Source: Flavobacterium hydrocarbonoxydans (lineage in GTDB: Bacteria > Bacteroidota > Bacteroidia > Flavobacteriales > Flavobacteriaceae). From it: a stretch of DNA of 64,000 nucleotides. Of this stretch, positions 8,575 to 18,082 are shown in pieces. The DNA is taken from NCBI RefSeq assembly GCF_009789235.1, contig NZ_WSTB01000001.1, positions 706,062 to 770,061 of the forward strand. Direction: 5' to 3'. The position numbers were made by a program, and so were the translations under genes. Every line of letters starts with the position of its first letter. The first letter of the stretch is position 1. The notes under the pieces are model-generated. The model ran no database searches and had not been told where the DNA came from. It saw only the letters and a program-made list of their open reading frames with translations.

Positions 8575-10488
8575 TTAAAAATGATAGCGCTTAAAAGCTT
8601 CTATAGCCGAATAATCTGCTAAGCCTAAATCATGATACTTTTTTGCAGTCAATCTGTTCCTGTCTTCGACACGAACCCAAAATTCTCTACTGTCATCACC
8701 CTGAAACATAACACCATCTTTTTGGGTCTGATGATAAAAAATAGCATGTCGTTTTTTAAGCACCTGATCCGGACTCATTGGTACAGCCATTTCTATCTGA
8801 TACGATTCCCATTCATGCCAGGCTCCGCGATACAGCCATACCCAGCAATCATCCATATATTTATTCTTTTTTACAATTTTTAAGGCTTCAAACAAACTGT
8901 CCAGACATACTTTATGCGTTCCGTGCGGATCTGCTAAATCTCCTGCAGCATATATTTGATGTGGTTTTATAAAATCAATCAAATTGCACATAATATCGAT
9001 ATCAGCTCCTGAAAGATTGTTTTTCTTAACAGTACCTGTTTCATAAAAAGGCAAATCCAGAAAGTGTACATTCGAATCGGGCACACCTAAATAACGTGTC
9101 GCTGCCAGAGATTCGCTTCTTCTGATCATTCCTTTTAATTTTCTAACTTCTAAGGAATCAATTTCATTTGCCGATCTGTTTTTTAAGAATTGAATAATGT
9201 TTTCTGATTCTTCAGAATGAACATTCAACGACTTGGCTATTTCAGCAAATTTCAACGCTTCTTCATTAGAAACAGCAATATTTCCTGAGGTTTGATAGGC
9301 AATATGCACATCATGTCCCTGTTCTACAAGCCGGTCAAAAGTACCTCCCATCGATATCACGTCATCATCAGGATGCGGACTAAAAATAATAACTCTTTTC
9401 TTAGCCGGCATGGCGCGTTCTGGTCTGTAAGTATCGTCTGCATTTGGTTTTCCACCAGGCCATCCTGTAATGGTCTGCTGCATTTTGTTGAACATTTTGA
9501 TGTTTAAATCGTATGCCGTTCCTTCTTCTGTCAAAAGACCAGACATTCCATTATCATTATAATCTTTGTCTGTTAATTTCAAAAATGGTTTTTGAGTCAA
9601 TTCACTTAACCATGCTACGGCTTTCAATTTCAACTCTTCTGTCCATACTACCGATTTTACCAGCCAGGGAGTTTTTACTCTTGTCAATTCTGATGAAGCC
9701 TCGGTGTCCAGCACAAAAGTGGTATTGTTATGCTGTTGCAAATAAGTCGCCGGAACCTGAGAAGAAACAGAACCTTCAATAGTTTTTTTGATAATATCTG
9801 CTTTACTTATTCCCCATCCCAAAAGCACGATTCTTTTAGCATTTTTCACCGTTCCAATTCCCATTGTAATCGCTTTTCTGGGTACATTATCAATTCCTAA
9901 AAAAGAAGATGCTGCATCGGTACGGGTTAAATGATCTAAAGTAATGCTTCTTGTGCCAGAATTAACGTGTGAACCAGGTTCATTAAAACCGATATGTCCG
10001 GTTCTTCCAATTCCTAAAAGCTGAAAATCCAAACCTCCGTAGGATTTAATTTTCATCTCATAATCTATACAATATTGTTGTAATTCTTCGCTGCTTATTT
10101 TTCCGTCGGGAATATTAATATTTTCTGCAGGAATATCCACATGATTAAAAAGATGTTCGTGCATAAAATGATAATAACTCTGAATATTGTCTTTATCCAT
10201 CGGATAATATTCATCTAAATTGAATGTTATCACATTCTGAAAACTTAAACCTTCCTCTTTATGTTTTCTTACAAGTTCTTCATAAACTTTTATAGGCGAA
10301 GAACCTGTTGCTAATCCTAAAACACAAGGTTCATTTAATTCTTCTTTTCGTTGTATTAAGTTTGCAATTTCCTGTGCAATCAATAATGAAGCCTCCTGAG
10401 AAGAATCAAAAATAACATTATGTATTTTCTCAAAACGTGTTTCTTCAAATTTTCCTGCTTCTTTAAAACCTATATCTTCTTTAATCAT
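8575..10488 (-). CDS. nagB: Glucosamine-6-phosphate deaminase fused to PIG-L/LmbE deacetylase-like domain
   Basis: A 637-residue cytoplasmic protein of two parts. Residues about 20-290 are NagB: FNLDEYYPMD with Asp92 as the general base and GIGRTGHIGFNEPGS with His165. NagB converts glucosamine 6-phosphate to fructose 6-phosphate and ammonia. Residues about 364-637 are a PIG-L/LmbE zinc hydrolase: FSPHPDDD (372-376) and a later DPHGTHKVC histidine. E. coli NagB is about 266 residues, so the second half is a true extension, common in Bacteroidota orthologues. A deacetylase partner would let one protein both deacetylate and deaminate an amino sugar; this is inference. No nagA is visible in the window. 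Context: between LytTR and GH29 in the glycan block. Confidence 0.88.
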   Translation of the reverse strand: MIKEDIGFKEAGKFEETRFEKIHNVIFDSSQEASLLIAQEIANLIQRKEELNEPCVLGLATGSSPIKVYEELVRKHKEEGLSFQNVITFNLDEYYPMDKDNIQSYYHFMHEHLFNHVDIPAENINIPDGKISSEELQQYCIDYEMKIKSYGGLDFQLLGIGRTGHIGFNEPGSHVNSGTRSITLDHLTRTDAASSFLGIDNVPRKAITMGIGTVKNAKRIVLLGWGISKADIIKKTIEGSVSSQVPATYLQQHNNTTFVLDTEASSELTRVKTPWLVKSVVWTEELKLKAVAWLSELTQKPFLKLTDKDYNDNGMSGLLTEEGTAYDLNIKMFNKMQQTITGWPGGKPNADDTYRPERAMPAKKRVIIFSPHPDDDVISMGGTFDRLVEQGHDVHIAYQTSGNIAVSNEEALKFAEIAKSLNVHSEESENIIQFLKNRSANEIDSLEVRKLKGMIRRSESLAATRYLGVPDSNVHFLDLPFYETGTVKKNNLSGADIDIMCNLIDFIKPHQIYAAGDLADPHGTHKVCLDSLFEALKIVKKNKYMDDCWVWLYRGAWHEWESYQIEMAVPMSPDQVLKKRHAIFYHQTQKDGVMFQGDDSREFWVRVEDRNRLTAKKYHDLGLADYSAIEAFKRYHF

Positions 10489-10633
10489 TTGCCTGTTTTC
10501 ATTTAATTAATGTAAGATAAAATTAAAGCTTTATAACTAGCTGCTATTAAAAATTCGACTAATAACAAGTAGTCTTCGGCAAAAGACATAATTATAAACT
10601 TAAATCACTTTTCAGTTTATCATTTTTAGAATA

Positions 10634-12727
10634 TCATTCGATAATGTTTACTTCTGCTATCGAAACTGTCTTTCCATTTCCTACCGCTTCTTTGGCAACA
10701 AAACGCAGGAATCTGGCCTGTACCGTTTCAAAAAGCTTTATTTGTTCGATTGGATTGTTTTTAATATTCGAAAATTCTCCTTCAGATTGCTTAATCCATT
10801 TGATGTTATCAGTACTCGTAAAAAAATCGTAGTTCGCTATTAAATTAAGATTATTGCCTATTTGCTGCGGCATATACGTAAATCCTTTTATTTTCAGTAC
10901 ATCACCCATGTCTATCGTAACGTGTTGAGGAAGCAAATTTGTTTCTCCGCCAAAACTCCAATCTGTATTGGGATCGCCGTCTATCATTCTTTTTGCCGAT
11001 TTTAAATCGCCACTAGAAATTTCAATTACCTTCCATTTTTCTTTAGACATTCCATACTTTACGGTTCTTACGGCACTGCTTCTATTTTCAGTTGTGTTAT
11101 AAGCAATTGTTTTTAATGTTACCGCTTTATTGTATTGAAATGGTTCATTGTATAAATTACTTTTTATAGTTGGATTAGTGCCATCTGTAGTATAAAAAAT
11201 CGGATTACCTTCTTCGGCTTTGATCGTTACCAAACCGTTTTTATCCCGATGAACCTCCGGAAGACGAACAAAAGTTGGTGCATTATAGGCTTCAATATTC
11301 GAGATAACGATACTGGCTTTCGAATCGGTAATGTTTATTTTTAGTGCCGATGCTTTTACTCTGTCAATTCTTAAAATTCTTTTGTAACCAATAGTTGTTT
11401 CAGCAGCAATAGTTTTCCATTGCCCCATAATTTTGGCTTCAACGGTAAAAGCTTTTACACGCTGTCCTAATTTTATATCTTCCTGAAGGAGAATTCGGTT
11501 AATCGCAATAGGCTTTTCAAAATCAAATTCAATTGAAGCTGTTTTTATATTATTATCCGTTGCCCAATAGGTGTTTTTGTCTCCGTCAATTACATTTTTG
11601 GCTGCAAATTGATTGCTTTTTCCTCTTGTATTGGTGCCTGTTACTTTCGTATTCGCTAATAATTCTGTTTTAAAATCGGCTTTGATAGTTGCCACGAGTT
11701 CATTCAGTCTTGCAACGTCATTTTCATGTACCAATCCTCTCCTGTCAACCGGAAGATTAAGTAATAAATTGGCATTTCGTCCTATCGATTCATAGTAAAT
11801 ATCTACCATTTCATCTAATGAACGTACTTTATCATCTTCGACAGCATGATAAAACCAGCCGGGCCTAATGGAAACATCAGCCTCGCCTGGCACCCATTTT
11901 TCGCCATCTTCATGACCCGATACAAACTCTGTATAATGTACTTTTCCTGCCAGTTCATCTTTTTGGCGTAAAAGTGACCAATTGGTTTTACCCGCACGAC
12001 CTTCTTCATTTCCAATCCATCTGGCTTCTGAGGGGCCTATTCCCCAAACCAGTGTTTTGGGAGCAATCTTATAAATGAGTTTGTACGTTTCATCCCAATT
12101 ATAATATTCAAGTGAATTGATTTTTCTGGTTTCATTGGCACCTCCATAATATCCGTCACCACCATTTGCCCCATCAAACCACATCTCAAAAACATCACCA
12201 TAATTGGTTAACAGTTCTTTTAACTGATTTCTAAAATAGGTGATATACCCTTCTTTACCATATTCAGCGTGATTTCTATCCCAAGGCGAAAGGTAAAGTC
12301 CTAATTTAAGATCGTATTCTTTGCAGGCAGCAGCCAATTCTTTTACCAAATCGCCTTTGCCATTTTCCCAAGGAGAATTTTTTACAGAGCGCTCCGTATA
12401 AGCGGAAGGCCATAAACAAAAACCATCATGATGTTTGGCAACCAATATGATTCCTTTCATACCGGCCTCTTTAGCAACTCGTGCCCATTGGCGAACATCT
12501 AATGCTGTGGGATTAAAAAGTGCAGGAGATTCATCTCCGTATCCCCATTCTTTATTTGTAAATGTATTAAGAGAGAAATGTACAAAAGCATAGAATTCCA
12601 TTTCCTGCCAATCGATTTGCTTTTGGGTTGGCAAAGGACCAAATGGTTCAGGAGATTTTACTTTTTTTTGCCCCATAACCGGAGCAGTCATATATAAAAA
12701 GCATACTAATAAAAAAAGATTTTTCAT
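10634..12727 (-). CDS. GH29 alpha-L-fucosidase with discoidin-like domains
   Basis: A 697-residue secreted enzyme with signal peptide MKNLFLLVCFLYMTAPVMGQ. The GH29 catalytic region (about 25-340) shows FYAFVHFSLNTFTNKEWGYG, VAKHHDGFCLWPSAYT and GDVFEMWFDGANGG with Asp185 as the likely nucleophile. Residues about 355-480 look like a first F5/8-type C (CBM32) domain. A short chitobiase-C-like stretch (EEGNPIFYTTDGTNPT) follows, then a second discoidin-like region to the C-terminus (FLRFVAKEAVGNGKTVSIAE). The enzyme should release alpha-L-fucose, most likely from N-glycan cores or antennae given the GH92, GH130 and NagB neighbours. It is divergent from the siderophore receptor at 13003. Confidence 0.92.
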   Translation of the reverse strand: MKNLFLLVCFLYMTAPVMGQKKVKSPEPFGPLPTQKQIDWQEMEFYAFVHFSLNTFTNKEWGYGDESPALFNPTALDVRQWARVAKEAGMKGIILVAKHHDGFCLWPSAYTERSVKNSPWENGKGDLVKELAAACKEYDLKLGLYLSPWDRNHAEYGKEGYITYFRNQLKELLTNYGDVFEMWFDGANGGDGYYGGANETRKINSLEYYNWDETYKLIYKIAPKTLVWGIGPSEARWIGNEEGRAGKTNWSLLRQKDELAGKVHYTEFVSGHEDGEKWVPGEADVSIRPGWFYHAVEDDKVRSLDEMVDIYYESIGRNANLLLNLPVDRRGLVHENDVARLNELVATIKADFKTELLANTKVTGTNTRGKSNQFAAKNVIDGDKNTYWATDNNIKTASIEFDFEKPIAINRILLQEDIKLGQRVKAFTVEAKIMGQWKTIAAETTIGYKRILRIDRVKASALKINITDSKASIVISNIEAYNAPTFVRLPEVHRDKNGLVTIKAEEGNPIFYTTDGTNPTIKSNLYNEPFQYNKAVTLKTIAYNTTENRSSAVRTVKYGMSKEKWKVIEISSGDLKSAKRMIDGDPNTDWSFGGETNLLPQHVTIDMGDVLKIKGFTYMPQQIGNNLNLIANYDFFTSTDNIKWIKQSEGEFSNIKNNPIEQIKLFETVQARFLRFVAKEAVGNGKTVSIAEVNIIE

Positions 12728-12947
12728 TGCGATATGATTAATAACTGTTAGTAAAATAGTAACATCACAATATTAATCTAAATTACCATCGAAACTTATA
12801 TAATTTCGACCAACGACCATTTTAAAAGAGTTTTCGTATCCTAAAAATTACAACCATTTCATCTCTTCGATTTCCTGCTAATGAAAAAAAACAGCTAATT
12901 AACTCTAAATCTATCCTTTCATAGAAAATTATTCTTTTAAACTATTA

Positions 12948-12978
12948 TTTGTATTTAATCTAAATAAGTATAAATTTG
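12948..12978 (+). promoter_or_regulatory. Bacteroidota-type promoter for siderophore receptor
   Basis: TTTG (12948-12951), a 19-bp spacer, then TAAATTTG (12971-12978) match the Bacteroidota consensus TTTG/TAnnTTTG. The ATG at 13003 is 24 bp downstream. No clear Fur box was found. Confidence 0.7.
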
Positions 12979-13002
12979 CGGTCTAAAAAATAAATAACCA
13001 CC

Positions 13003-15447
13003 ATGAAGTTACCTTTCTCATTGTTGCTGCTTGCCTTTTTAAATATTGGCCTGGCACAAAACGCCAAAATTACCGGAAAAATACTTTCGGAAAATAACGA
13101 AGTGATATCTTACGCTTCTATCTCCATAAAAAGTCTTAAAAAGAATACCGTTTCTGATGATAAAGGAAATTTTGAAATTACAAATCTTACTCCTGGAAAT
13201 TATACCGTTTCCTTCTCGGCAATGGGATTTAATGTTGAGGAAAAAAATATCGAACTGCATGATAATGAAAATCTTGAAATCACAGTTGTTTTAAAAGAAA
13301 ACATCAACACTTTGCAGACTGTTGAAATTACAGGCCGTAAAGAGAAATCCTATCGAAATACAAAATCGTTTATTGGAGCCAAGACAGAAATTGCTCTTAA
13401 AGATCTGCCACAGGCAGTGTCGTATGCAACTAAAGAGTTGATAGCCGATCAGGGTGCTATCCGCGTAGGCGAAGTGGTAAAAAATTTCAGCGGAGTGAGT
13501 CAGTTTACTTTTTATGATGATATTTCGATTAGAGGTTTTAGAATAAACGGAGGAAGCAACACACAATTACTTAACGGTATGCGAACCTCAACAGGATTCT
13601 GGAAACAGCCGCTTGCTAATTATCTGGAACGTGTCGAGGTTTTAAAAGGACCTTCATCGGCTTTGTTTGGAAATGCTTCTCCTGGAGGAGTCATCAACAG
13701 AGTAACGAAAAAACCCTTGGATCAGGCCGCAAATAGTGTGAGTTTTTCTACCGGAAGTTTTAATACTTTAAGAGCTTTAGCCGATTTTACAGGGCCATTA
13801 ACAGAAGATAAATCGCTTTTGTACCGATTGAATTTAGGTTATGAAAATGCGAATTCTTTCAGAGATTTACAATTTGATAAAAATATTGTACTTGCTCCTT
13901 CCCTGTCTTTCCTTCCAAATGATAAAACCAGTGTCAATTTTGACCTGATTTATACGAGTTCAAAAAGCATACTAGACCGTGGACAATCAACTTATGAAAA
14001 CAGTTTATATTCCACCAAAACTTCTAATTCGTTAAACTCTACCAACGATTATTTAAATGAAGAAACTTACATTGTAACGACTTCCTTAAATCATCAATTC
14101 TCAGATCGTTTCTCGTTTTCCGGATCATACATACGAACAGGTTATACAGAAGATCTTTTAGAACATCGAGGTGCCAATAAATACGCTTCTGCCGGTGATG
14201 GAACCACCATTTCGACTTCTATCGAAATGCAGGTTTTTATGCGCAAGCGTAAGCGCTACATAGATAATCTTTCGACCTTTTTTAAATACCAGGCCAAAAC
14301 CGGAGCGTTAGACCACAACCTAATTTTGGGGTACGATTATGCGCAGGAGGAAGTCCCGGCTGGAGGTTCTCAGTTACAGGCTACCGGATATAGAAATGCT
14401 GCCAATACAGGATCAATTGCTACCTATAATCCGGCTAACAGCGCAAATTATTTACTGGATTCAAAAGGCAATCCAGTACCGAACGTAGCGCATTTTGATT
14501 TGACCAATCCATCCGGATCACAGCAATTAAAAGATATGAGCAAATATTTTTATGCAGCACGCCCGTTTGATCCTACTTTTTATTCTTTATACGGAATATA
14601 TCTTCAGGATCACATTAAGTTTGGTGCTTTTCAGGCTTTAATTGGAGTGCGTTACGACGAATACACTGATAAGGAAAACTATAAAAAAGCTGCTGAAAAC
14701 AAAGTAAAACAGCATTCGTTTTTACCGCGTTTTGGACTTACTTATACTGTTAATCCGAATATTAATTTATACGGAACTTACGTAAAAGGATACAATCCGC
14801 AAACGGCTTCTTCTCTATCCAACCCAAATGCTGGAGGGCCATTTGATCCGTTAGAAAGTAATATGATCGAGTTTGGAGGAAAATCTTCCTGGTTTAAAGA
14901 AAAGCTTTTTGTAACGGTTGCCCTTTTCAAAATTCAGCAAAAAAACACATTATATCCGGCAAACGATACTGCAAATCCAGATTTAATGCGCGCTATAGGT
15001 GAAGAAGAATCTAAAGGTATTGAATTTGATATAAATGGAAATATCACCAGAAACTGGAGTATCTCTGCCGCTTATTCTTATAATGAAGCCGCAATTTCCG
15101 AAAGCCCGATTGCATCTGAAATTGGAAGACAAAAACCAAATACCCCACGCCAACAGGGAAATCTATGGACCCGTTATAATTTTACAAACGGAGCCTTGAA
15201 AGATTTTGGACTTGCCTTAGGAAGTAATTTTGCGACAACTCGTACACTAAGCCAAACCGATACACAGACTCTTCCTGGCTATACATTATTTAATGGGGCT
15301 TTGTATTACAGCATTAATAAATTTAAAATTCAGGTCAATGCGAATAATATTTTAAACAAAACCTATTGGGTTGGTGGTTACGATTATATTCGTTTGTTTC
15401 CAGGAGCACCCTCAAATTGGCTGCTAACACTAGGATATTCGTTTTAA
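13003..15447 (+). CDS. TonB-dependent siderophore receptor
   Basis: An 814-residue outer-membrane receptor. The signal peptide ends near LAQNAK. Residues about 22-110 are a carboxypeptidase-regulatory-like domain (ENNEVISYASISIKSLKKNT). The plug domain carries DISIRGFRINGGS and ERVEVLKGPSSALFGNASPG with PGGVINRVTKKP, typical of ferric siderophore receptors. A C-terminal barrel ends in LLTLGYSF, with terminal Phe. It should carry iron-siderophore across the outer membrane using TonB energy. The PepSY protein 38 bp downstream supports a ferric siderophore role, since such pairs are common. The particular siderophore is not identifiable. Confidence 0.93.
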   Translation: MKLPFSLLLLAFLNIGLAQNAKITGKILSENNEVISYASISIKSLKKNTVSDDKGNFEITNLTPGNYTVSFSAMGFNVEEKNIELHDNENLEITVVLKENINTLQTVEITGRKEKSYRNTKSFIGAKTEIALKDLPQAVSYATKELIADQGAIRVGEVVKNFSGVSQFTFYDDISIRGFRINGGSNTQLLNGMRTSTGFWKQPLANYLERVEVLKGPSSALFGNASPGGVINRVTKKPLDQAANSVSFSTGSFNTLRALADFTGPLTEDKSLLYRLNLGYENANSFRDLQFDKNIVLAPSLSFLPNDKTSVNFDLIYTSSKSILDRGQSTYENSLYSTKTSNSLNSTNDYLNEETYIVTTSLNHQFSDRFSFSGSYIRTGYTEDLLEHRGANKYASAGDGTTISTSIEMQVFMRKRKRYIDNLSTFFKYQAKTGALDHNLILGYDYAQEEVPAGGSQLQATGYRNAANTGSIATYNPANSANYLLDSKGNPVPNVAHFDLTNPSGSQQLKDMSKYFYAARPFDPTFYSLYGIYLQDHIKFGAFQALIGVRYDEYTDKENYKKAAENKVKQHSFLPRFGLTYTVNPNINLYGTYVKGYNPQTASSLSNPNAGGPFDPLESNMIEFGGKSSWFKEKLFVTVALFKIQQKNTLYPANDTANPDLMRAIGEEESKGIEFDINGNITRNWSISAAYSYNEAAISESPIASEIGRQKPNTPRQQGNLWTRYNFTNGALKDFGLALGSNFATTRTLSQTDTQTLPGYTLFNGALYYSINKFKIQVNANNILNKTYWVGGYDYIRLFPGAPSNWLLTLGYSF

Positions 15448-15485
15448 AAATTTATTTATATTAAAAAAAAACACCACTTTTTTGC

Positions 15486-16595
15486 ATGACTAAAACATTT
15501 AAAAAAAGTATTGGCCTTTTACATTTATGGCTCGGACTTGCGTCCGGGCTTATTGTATTTATTGTCGCACTTACAGGAAGCCTATTAGTTTTTGAAGATG
15601 AAATTGATGCTTGTATTAATCCTGAATTCTATAAAGTTTCGACCATCGGAACCAAAAAAATTCCTGTTGATCTTTATGTTAATGCCATTCAGAAAAAATA
15701 TCAAATCACCAAATTAGATCGTATTCAGACTTACAATGACCCGGAGAGAACCGTAATTATTTCTGGAACCGATGCCGGTAAAGAAAATCAGATTTTTTCT
15801 GTAGATCCCTACACCGGAAAAGTTTTGGGTACAGTTTCTAAAAAAAACAGATTTTTTTCTGTGGTTTTAGATTTGCATCGCCATTTGATTTTAGGAGAAA
15901 CCGGAAAATTTATTACCGGTTGCAGCTGTCTTATTTTTGCTTTTATGCTGATTTCTGGCCTTATTTTATGGTGGCCAAAAAAAAGGAAAAACCTTAGACA
16001 AAGATTAACCGTAAAATGGAATGCCTCTTTTAAAAGAGTCAATTGGGATTTTCATTCGACCTTTGGTTTCTATAGCTTTTTATTACTTTTGATTATATCA
16101 CTAACCGGATTAACCTGGTCATTTAAATGGTTTGAAAGCGGTATCTATTTATTGGCAGACGGAACATCAAAAAAACCTTCGGCTAAAGTTGAAAACCCAA
16201 CAAAAGTCGATTCTAAGCAGGACAAAACATTTTTTTATCAAAATATATTTTCAAAAACAGACAGCATTTATAAATATAAAGGAGATACTCAAATCAGAAT
16301 CCCATCGGACACCATAAGCAGTATCATGGTAATTAAACTCAATCTTGAAAAATCGATTCCCAATATTTCAAGCTTGGCCTATTTTGATAAATATACAGGA
16401 GGGTTTTTAAAAACAAAACCCTACGAATCTTTTAGCAATGGTGATAAAATACGACGTCTTATTTACCCCATTCATACAGGTAGTATCTATGGTTATCCAA
16501 CAAAAATCCTGGCCTTTTTGGTTTGTCTTTTTGCCATTACATTGCCTATAACGGGATTATTGATTTGGCTAGGTCGCAAGAAAAAAACTAAGTAG
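15486..16595 (+). CDS. PepSY-associated transmembrane protein (ferric-siderophore reductase type)
   Basis: A 369-residue inner-membrane protein with four membrane segments (about 12-38, 135-160, 190-212 and 335-360). Family marks are GLLHLWLGLASGLIVFIVAL near the start, DLHRHLILGETGKFI, NWDFHSTFGFYSF and a C-terminal PIHTGSIYGYPTKILAF stretch, with conserved histidines that fit haem binding. The PepSY_TM family sits next to siderophore receptors and is thought to reduce or release ferric siderophores. It directly follows the TonB receptor on the same strand, so the two are probably co-transcribed. Enzymatic activity is inferred from family and context. Confidence 0.88.
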   Translation: MTKTFKKSIGLLHLWLGLASGLIVFIVALTGSLLVFEDEIDACINPEFYKVSTIGTKKIPVDLYVNAIQKKYQITKLDRIQTYNDPERTVIISGTDAGKENQIFSVDPYTGKVLGTVSKKNRFFSVVLDLHRHLILGETGKFITGCSCLIFAFMLISGLILWWPKKRKNLRQRLTVKWNASFKRVNWDFHSTFGFYSFLLLLIISLTGLTWSFKWFESGIYLLADGTSKKPSAKVENPTKVDSKQDKTFFYQNIFSKTDSIYKYKGDTQIRIPSDTISSIMVIKLNLEKSIPNISSLAYFDKYTGGFLKTKPYESFSNGDKIRRLIYPIHTGSIYGYPTKILAFLVCLFAITLPITGLLIWLGRKKKTK

Positions 16596-16724
16596 TAAAA
16601 TTTTGAGGATTGATACCTACTTTTGATTGCTTATCACTTAGATTAACCAATCTGTTTATCTAATCCTTAGTTTTTGAACCGGGAACTATTTTGTCATGCC
16701 TCATATTTTACCAGATTATTCAAA

Positions 16725-16755
16725 ACAAAAAGTCCTGAAATTCAGGACTTTTTGT
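16725..16755. terminator. Bidirectional terminator between PepSY gene and Lys-rich gene
   Basis: A 15-bp perfect stem (ACAAAAAGTCCTGAA with TTCAGGACTTTTTGT) lies between two convergent genes. The flanking A and T runs allow it to work in both directions. Confidence 0.85.
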
Positions 16756-17310
16756 TTATTTTTTCTTTTTCGATTTTGATTTCGATTTTTTAGCCTTCTT
16801 TTTGGCTATTTTTTTTGCCTTCGCTTTATCTTTTGCTTTTTTAGCTTTTGCCTTCTTTTTGGCTTTTGCTTTTTGTTTTGCTTTTTTAGCTTTTTCTTTC
16901 TTTTTATCCTCTTTCGCTTTTTCCTTTTTCTTAGCTAATTGTTTTTTCTTTTTTGCTTTTTCTTTGTCCTTGTCTTTTCCTTCTTTTTCTTTCATCTTTT
17001 TCGTCTTCTTTTTAGTTTTACTATTATTATTTTCTTCTTCTGAATCAACTTCTTGAATTTCTTGTGAAACCTCAGCTGAGACAACTTCTTCTTTTTGCTC
17101 TGTTGTTTTTGGCGTTGAAACTGTTGCCTTTTTTACTGGTTTTTTAGCTGCAACAGTAGTCTTTGACTTAGATGGTTCTTTTGGTTTAGAATCTTCTGTT
17201 TTTGTTTCATTATCAGCAGTAATTTCATTTTTAAGAGTTTGCTCTCCGGGATTTAAACTATCAATCTCAGAATTCAGATTTAATTCGTTTTCGTTTTCTT
17301 TCATATTCAA
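16756..17310 (-). CDS. Lysine-rich, low-complexity protein (H1-like tail)
   Basis: A 184-residue protein (MNMKENE; the second Met two codons on may be the start). Residues 1-100 are acidic and Thr/Ser/Pro-rich. Residues about 100-184 are almost only Lys, Ala and Glu, ending KKSKSKSKKKK. There is no recognised domain. The composition resembles histone-H1-like or nucleoid-binding tails of Bacteroidota, so DNA or RNA binding is plausible but unproven. A similar protein is encoded at 55371-55979. The A/G-rich coding bias makes mirror-image open frames on the other strand, which I regard as false. It has its own terminator downstream. Confidence 0.7.
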   Translation of the reverse strand: MNMKENENELNLNSEIDSLNPGEQTLKNEITADNETKTEDSKPKEPSKSKTTVAAKKPVKKATVSTPKTTEQKEEVVSAEVSQEIQEVDSEEENNNSKTKKKTKKMKEKEGKDKDKEKAKKKKQLAKKKEKAKEDKKKEKAKKAKQKAKAKKKAKAKKAKDKAKAKKIAKKKAKKSKSKSKKKK

Positions 17311-17795
17311 CTGTATTTATCAGAGTGCCATTTTGAATAATTTTCAATATTATCTCCGCTTTAATTTAATGTTAATTAATTATTAACAAATATACCGTTA
17401 AAAACAATCGTCCAATGTTAAGTTTTGCTTCAGATGAAAAACTTAACATTGGAGAATTTGTCCTTATATTTAAAATTTAAACTGGAAGATTTTTTATCGA
17501 AGAATTTTTAATTGTTATGGAAAATTTAGAAAAAATTGCACTAACAATAAATAAAATCTCTAATAAAGTCTGAATAAGTAAAGGTTTGATTTTGAGAATT
17601 GAAAATGCTAGAAGAATTATTTGACCGTTCCCCGAAGTCTTCCTTATGAAATGCTGCGCAAACGTCTCTGACTTTGCGCCCATAATCTAAATCAGACAAA
17701 CCCTAAAGTCACTTCAATTAAAACCTTTGCGCCTGATCCCATTTTTCGTATTAATCCCAAAAAACAAAAAAGCCACTCGATTGAGTGGCTTGTTG
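17311..17795. other. Non-coding spacer with a 15-bp inverted repeat
   Basis: No gene is supported here; the longest open frame (68 codons on the minus strand) has no recognisable features. CCAATGTTAAGTTTT at 17412-17426 pairs perfectly with its complement at 17438-17452 around an 11-base loop. It could be a terminator or a mobile hairpin repeat; its role is unknown. Confidence 0.5.
17768..17790 (-). terminator. Terminator of the tRNA transcript
   Basis: AGCCACTC-GATT-GAGTGGCT forms an 8-bp stem. On the minus strand it is followed by a T run and lies directly downstream of tRNA-Arg, ending the tRNA operon. Confidence 0.85.
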
Positions 17796-17869
17796 TGATC
17801 CCAGAAGGATTCGAACCTTCGACCTACGCATTAGAAGTGCGTTGCTCTATCCAGCTGAGCTATGGAACC
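17796..17869 (-). tRNA. tRNA-Arg (TCT)
   Basis: The minus strand folds as a cloverleaf: acceptor GGTTCCA pairs with TGGGATC, D-arm AGCTCAGCTGGATAGAGCA, anticodon loop CTTCTAA with TCT, and T-arm GAAGGTTCGAATCCTTC. No CCA is encoded. It is the last of three tRNAs on this strand. Confidence 0.95.
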
Positions 17870-17902
17870 AAAATAAGTTTTTTATTAAAAACTCAAAAAA
17901 AG

Positions 17903-17977
17903 TCGGGGTGGCAGGATTCGAACCTGCGGCCTCCTGCTCCCAAAGCAGGCGCGATAACCGGGCTACGCTACACCCCG
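17903..17977 (-). tRNA. tRNA-Pro (TGG)
   Basis: The acceptor stem CGGGGTG pairs with CACCCCG, the D-arm region is AGCGTAGCCCGGTTATCGCG, the anticodon loop is TTTGGGA with TGG, and the T-arm is GCAGGTTCGAATCCTGC. CCA is not encoded. Confidence 0.95.
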
Positions 17978-17995
17978 AATTGCAAAAGATTGAAG

Positions 17996-18082
17996 CGGAG
18001 AGTAAGGGATTCGAACCCTTGGTACAGTTCCCCATACGCTTGTTTAGCAAACAAGTCCTTTCGGCCACTCAGGCAACTCTCC
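17996..18082 (-). tRNA. tRNA-Ser (GCT)
   Basis: An 87-nt tRNA with acceptor GGAGAGT/ACTCTCC, anticodon GCT in the loop TTGCTAA, and a long variable arm between the anticodon arm and T-arm (AAGGGTTCGAATCCCTT), as expected for class II serine tRNA. First gene of the tRNA operon. Confidence 0.95.

Noticed and set aside
12960..12975. Island operator before the siderophore receptor (TAAGTATAAAT)
   Set aside because: Only a half site is present and the -7 box TAAATTTG overlaps it differently; the promoter has a normal TTTG at -33.
16802..17056. Plus-strand frame of 84 codons rich in Phe and Ala
   Set aside because: Mirror of the Lys/Ala-rich C-half of the minus-strand gene at 16756.
17477..17683. 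68-codon minus-strand frame in the spacer near the tRNAs
   Set aside because: No signal peptide, domain or promoter; composition is like the surrounding non-coding DNA.
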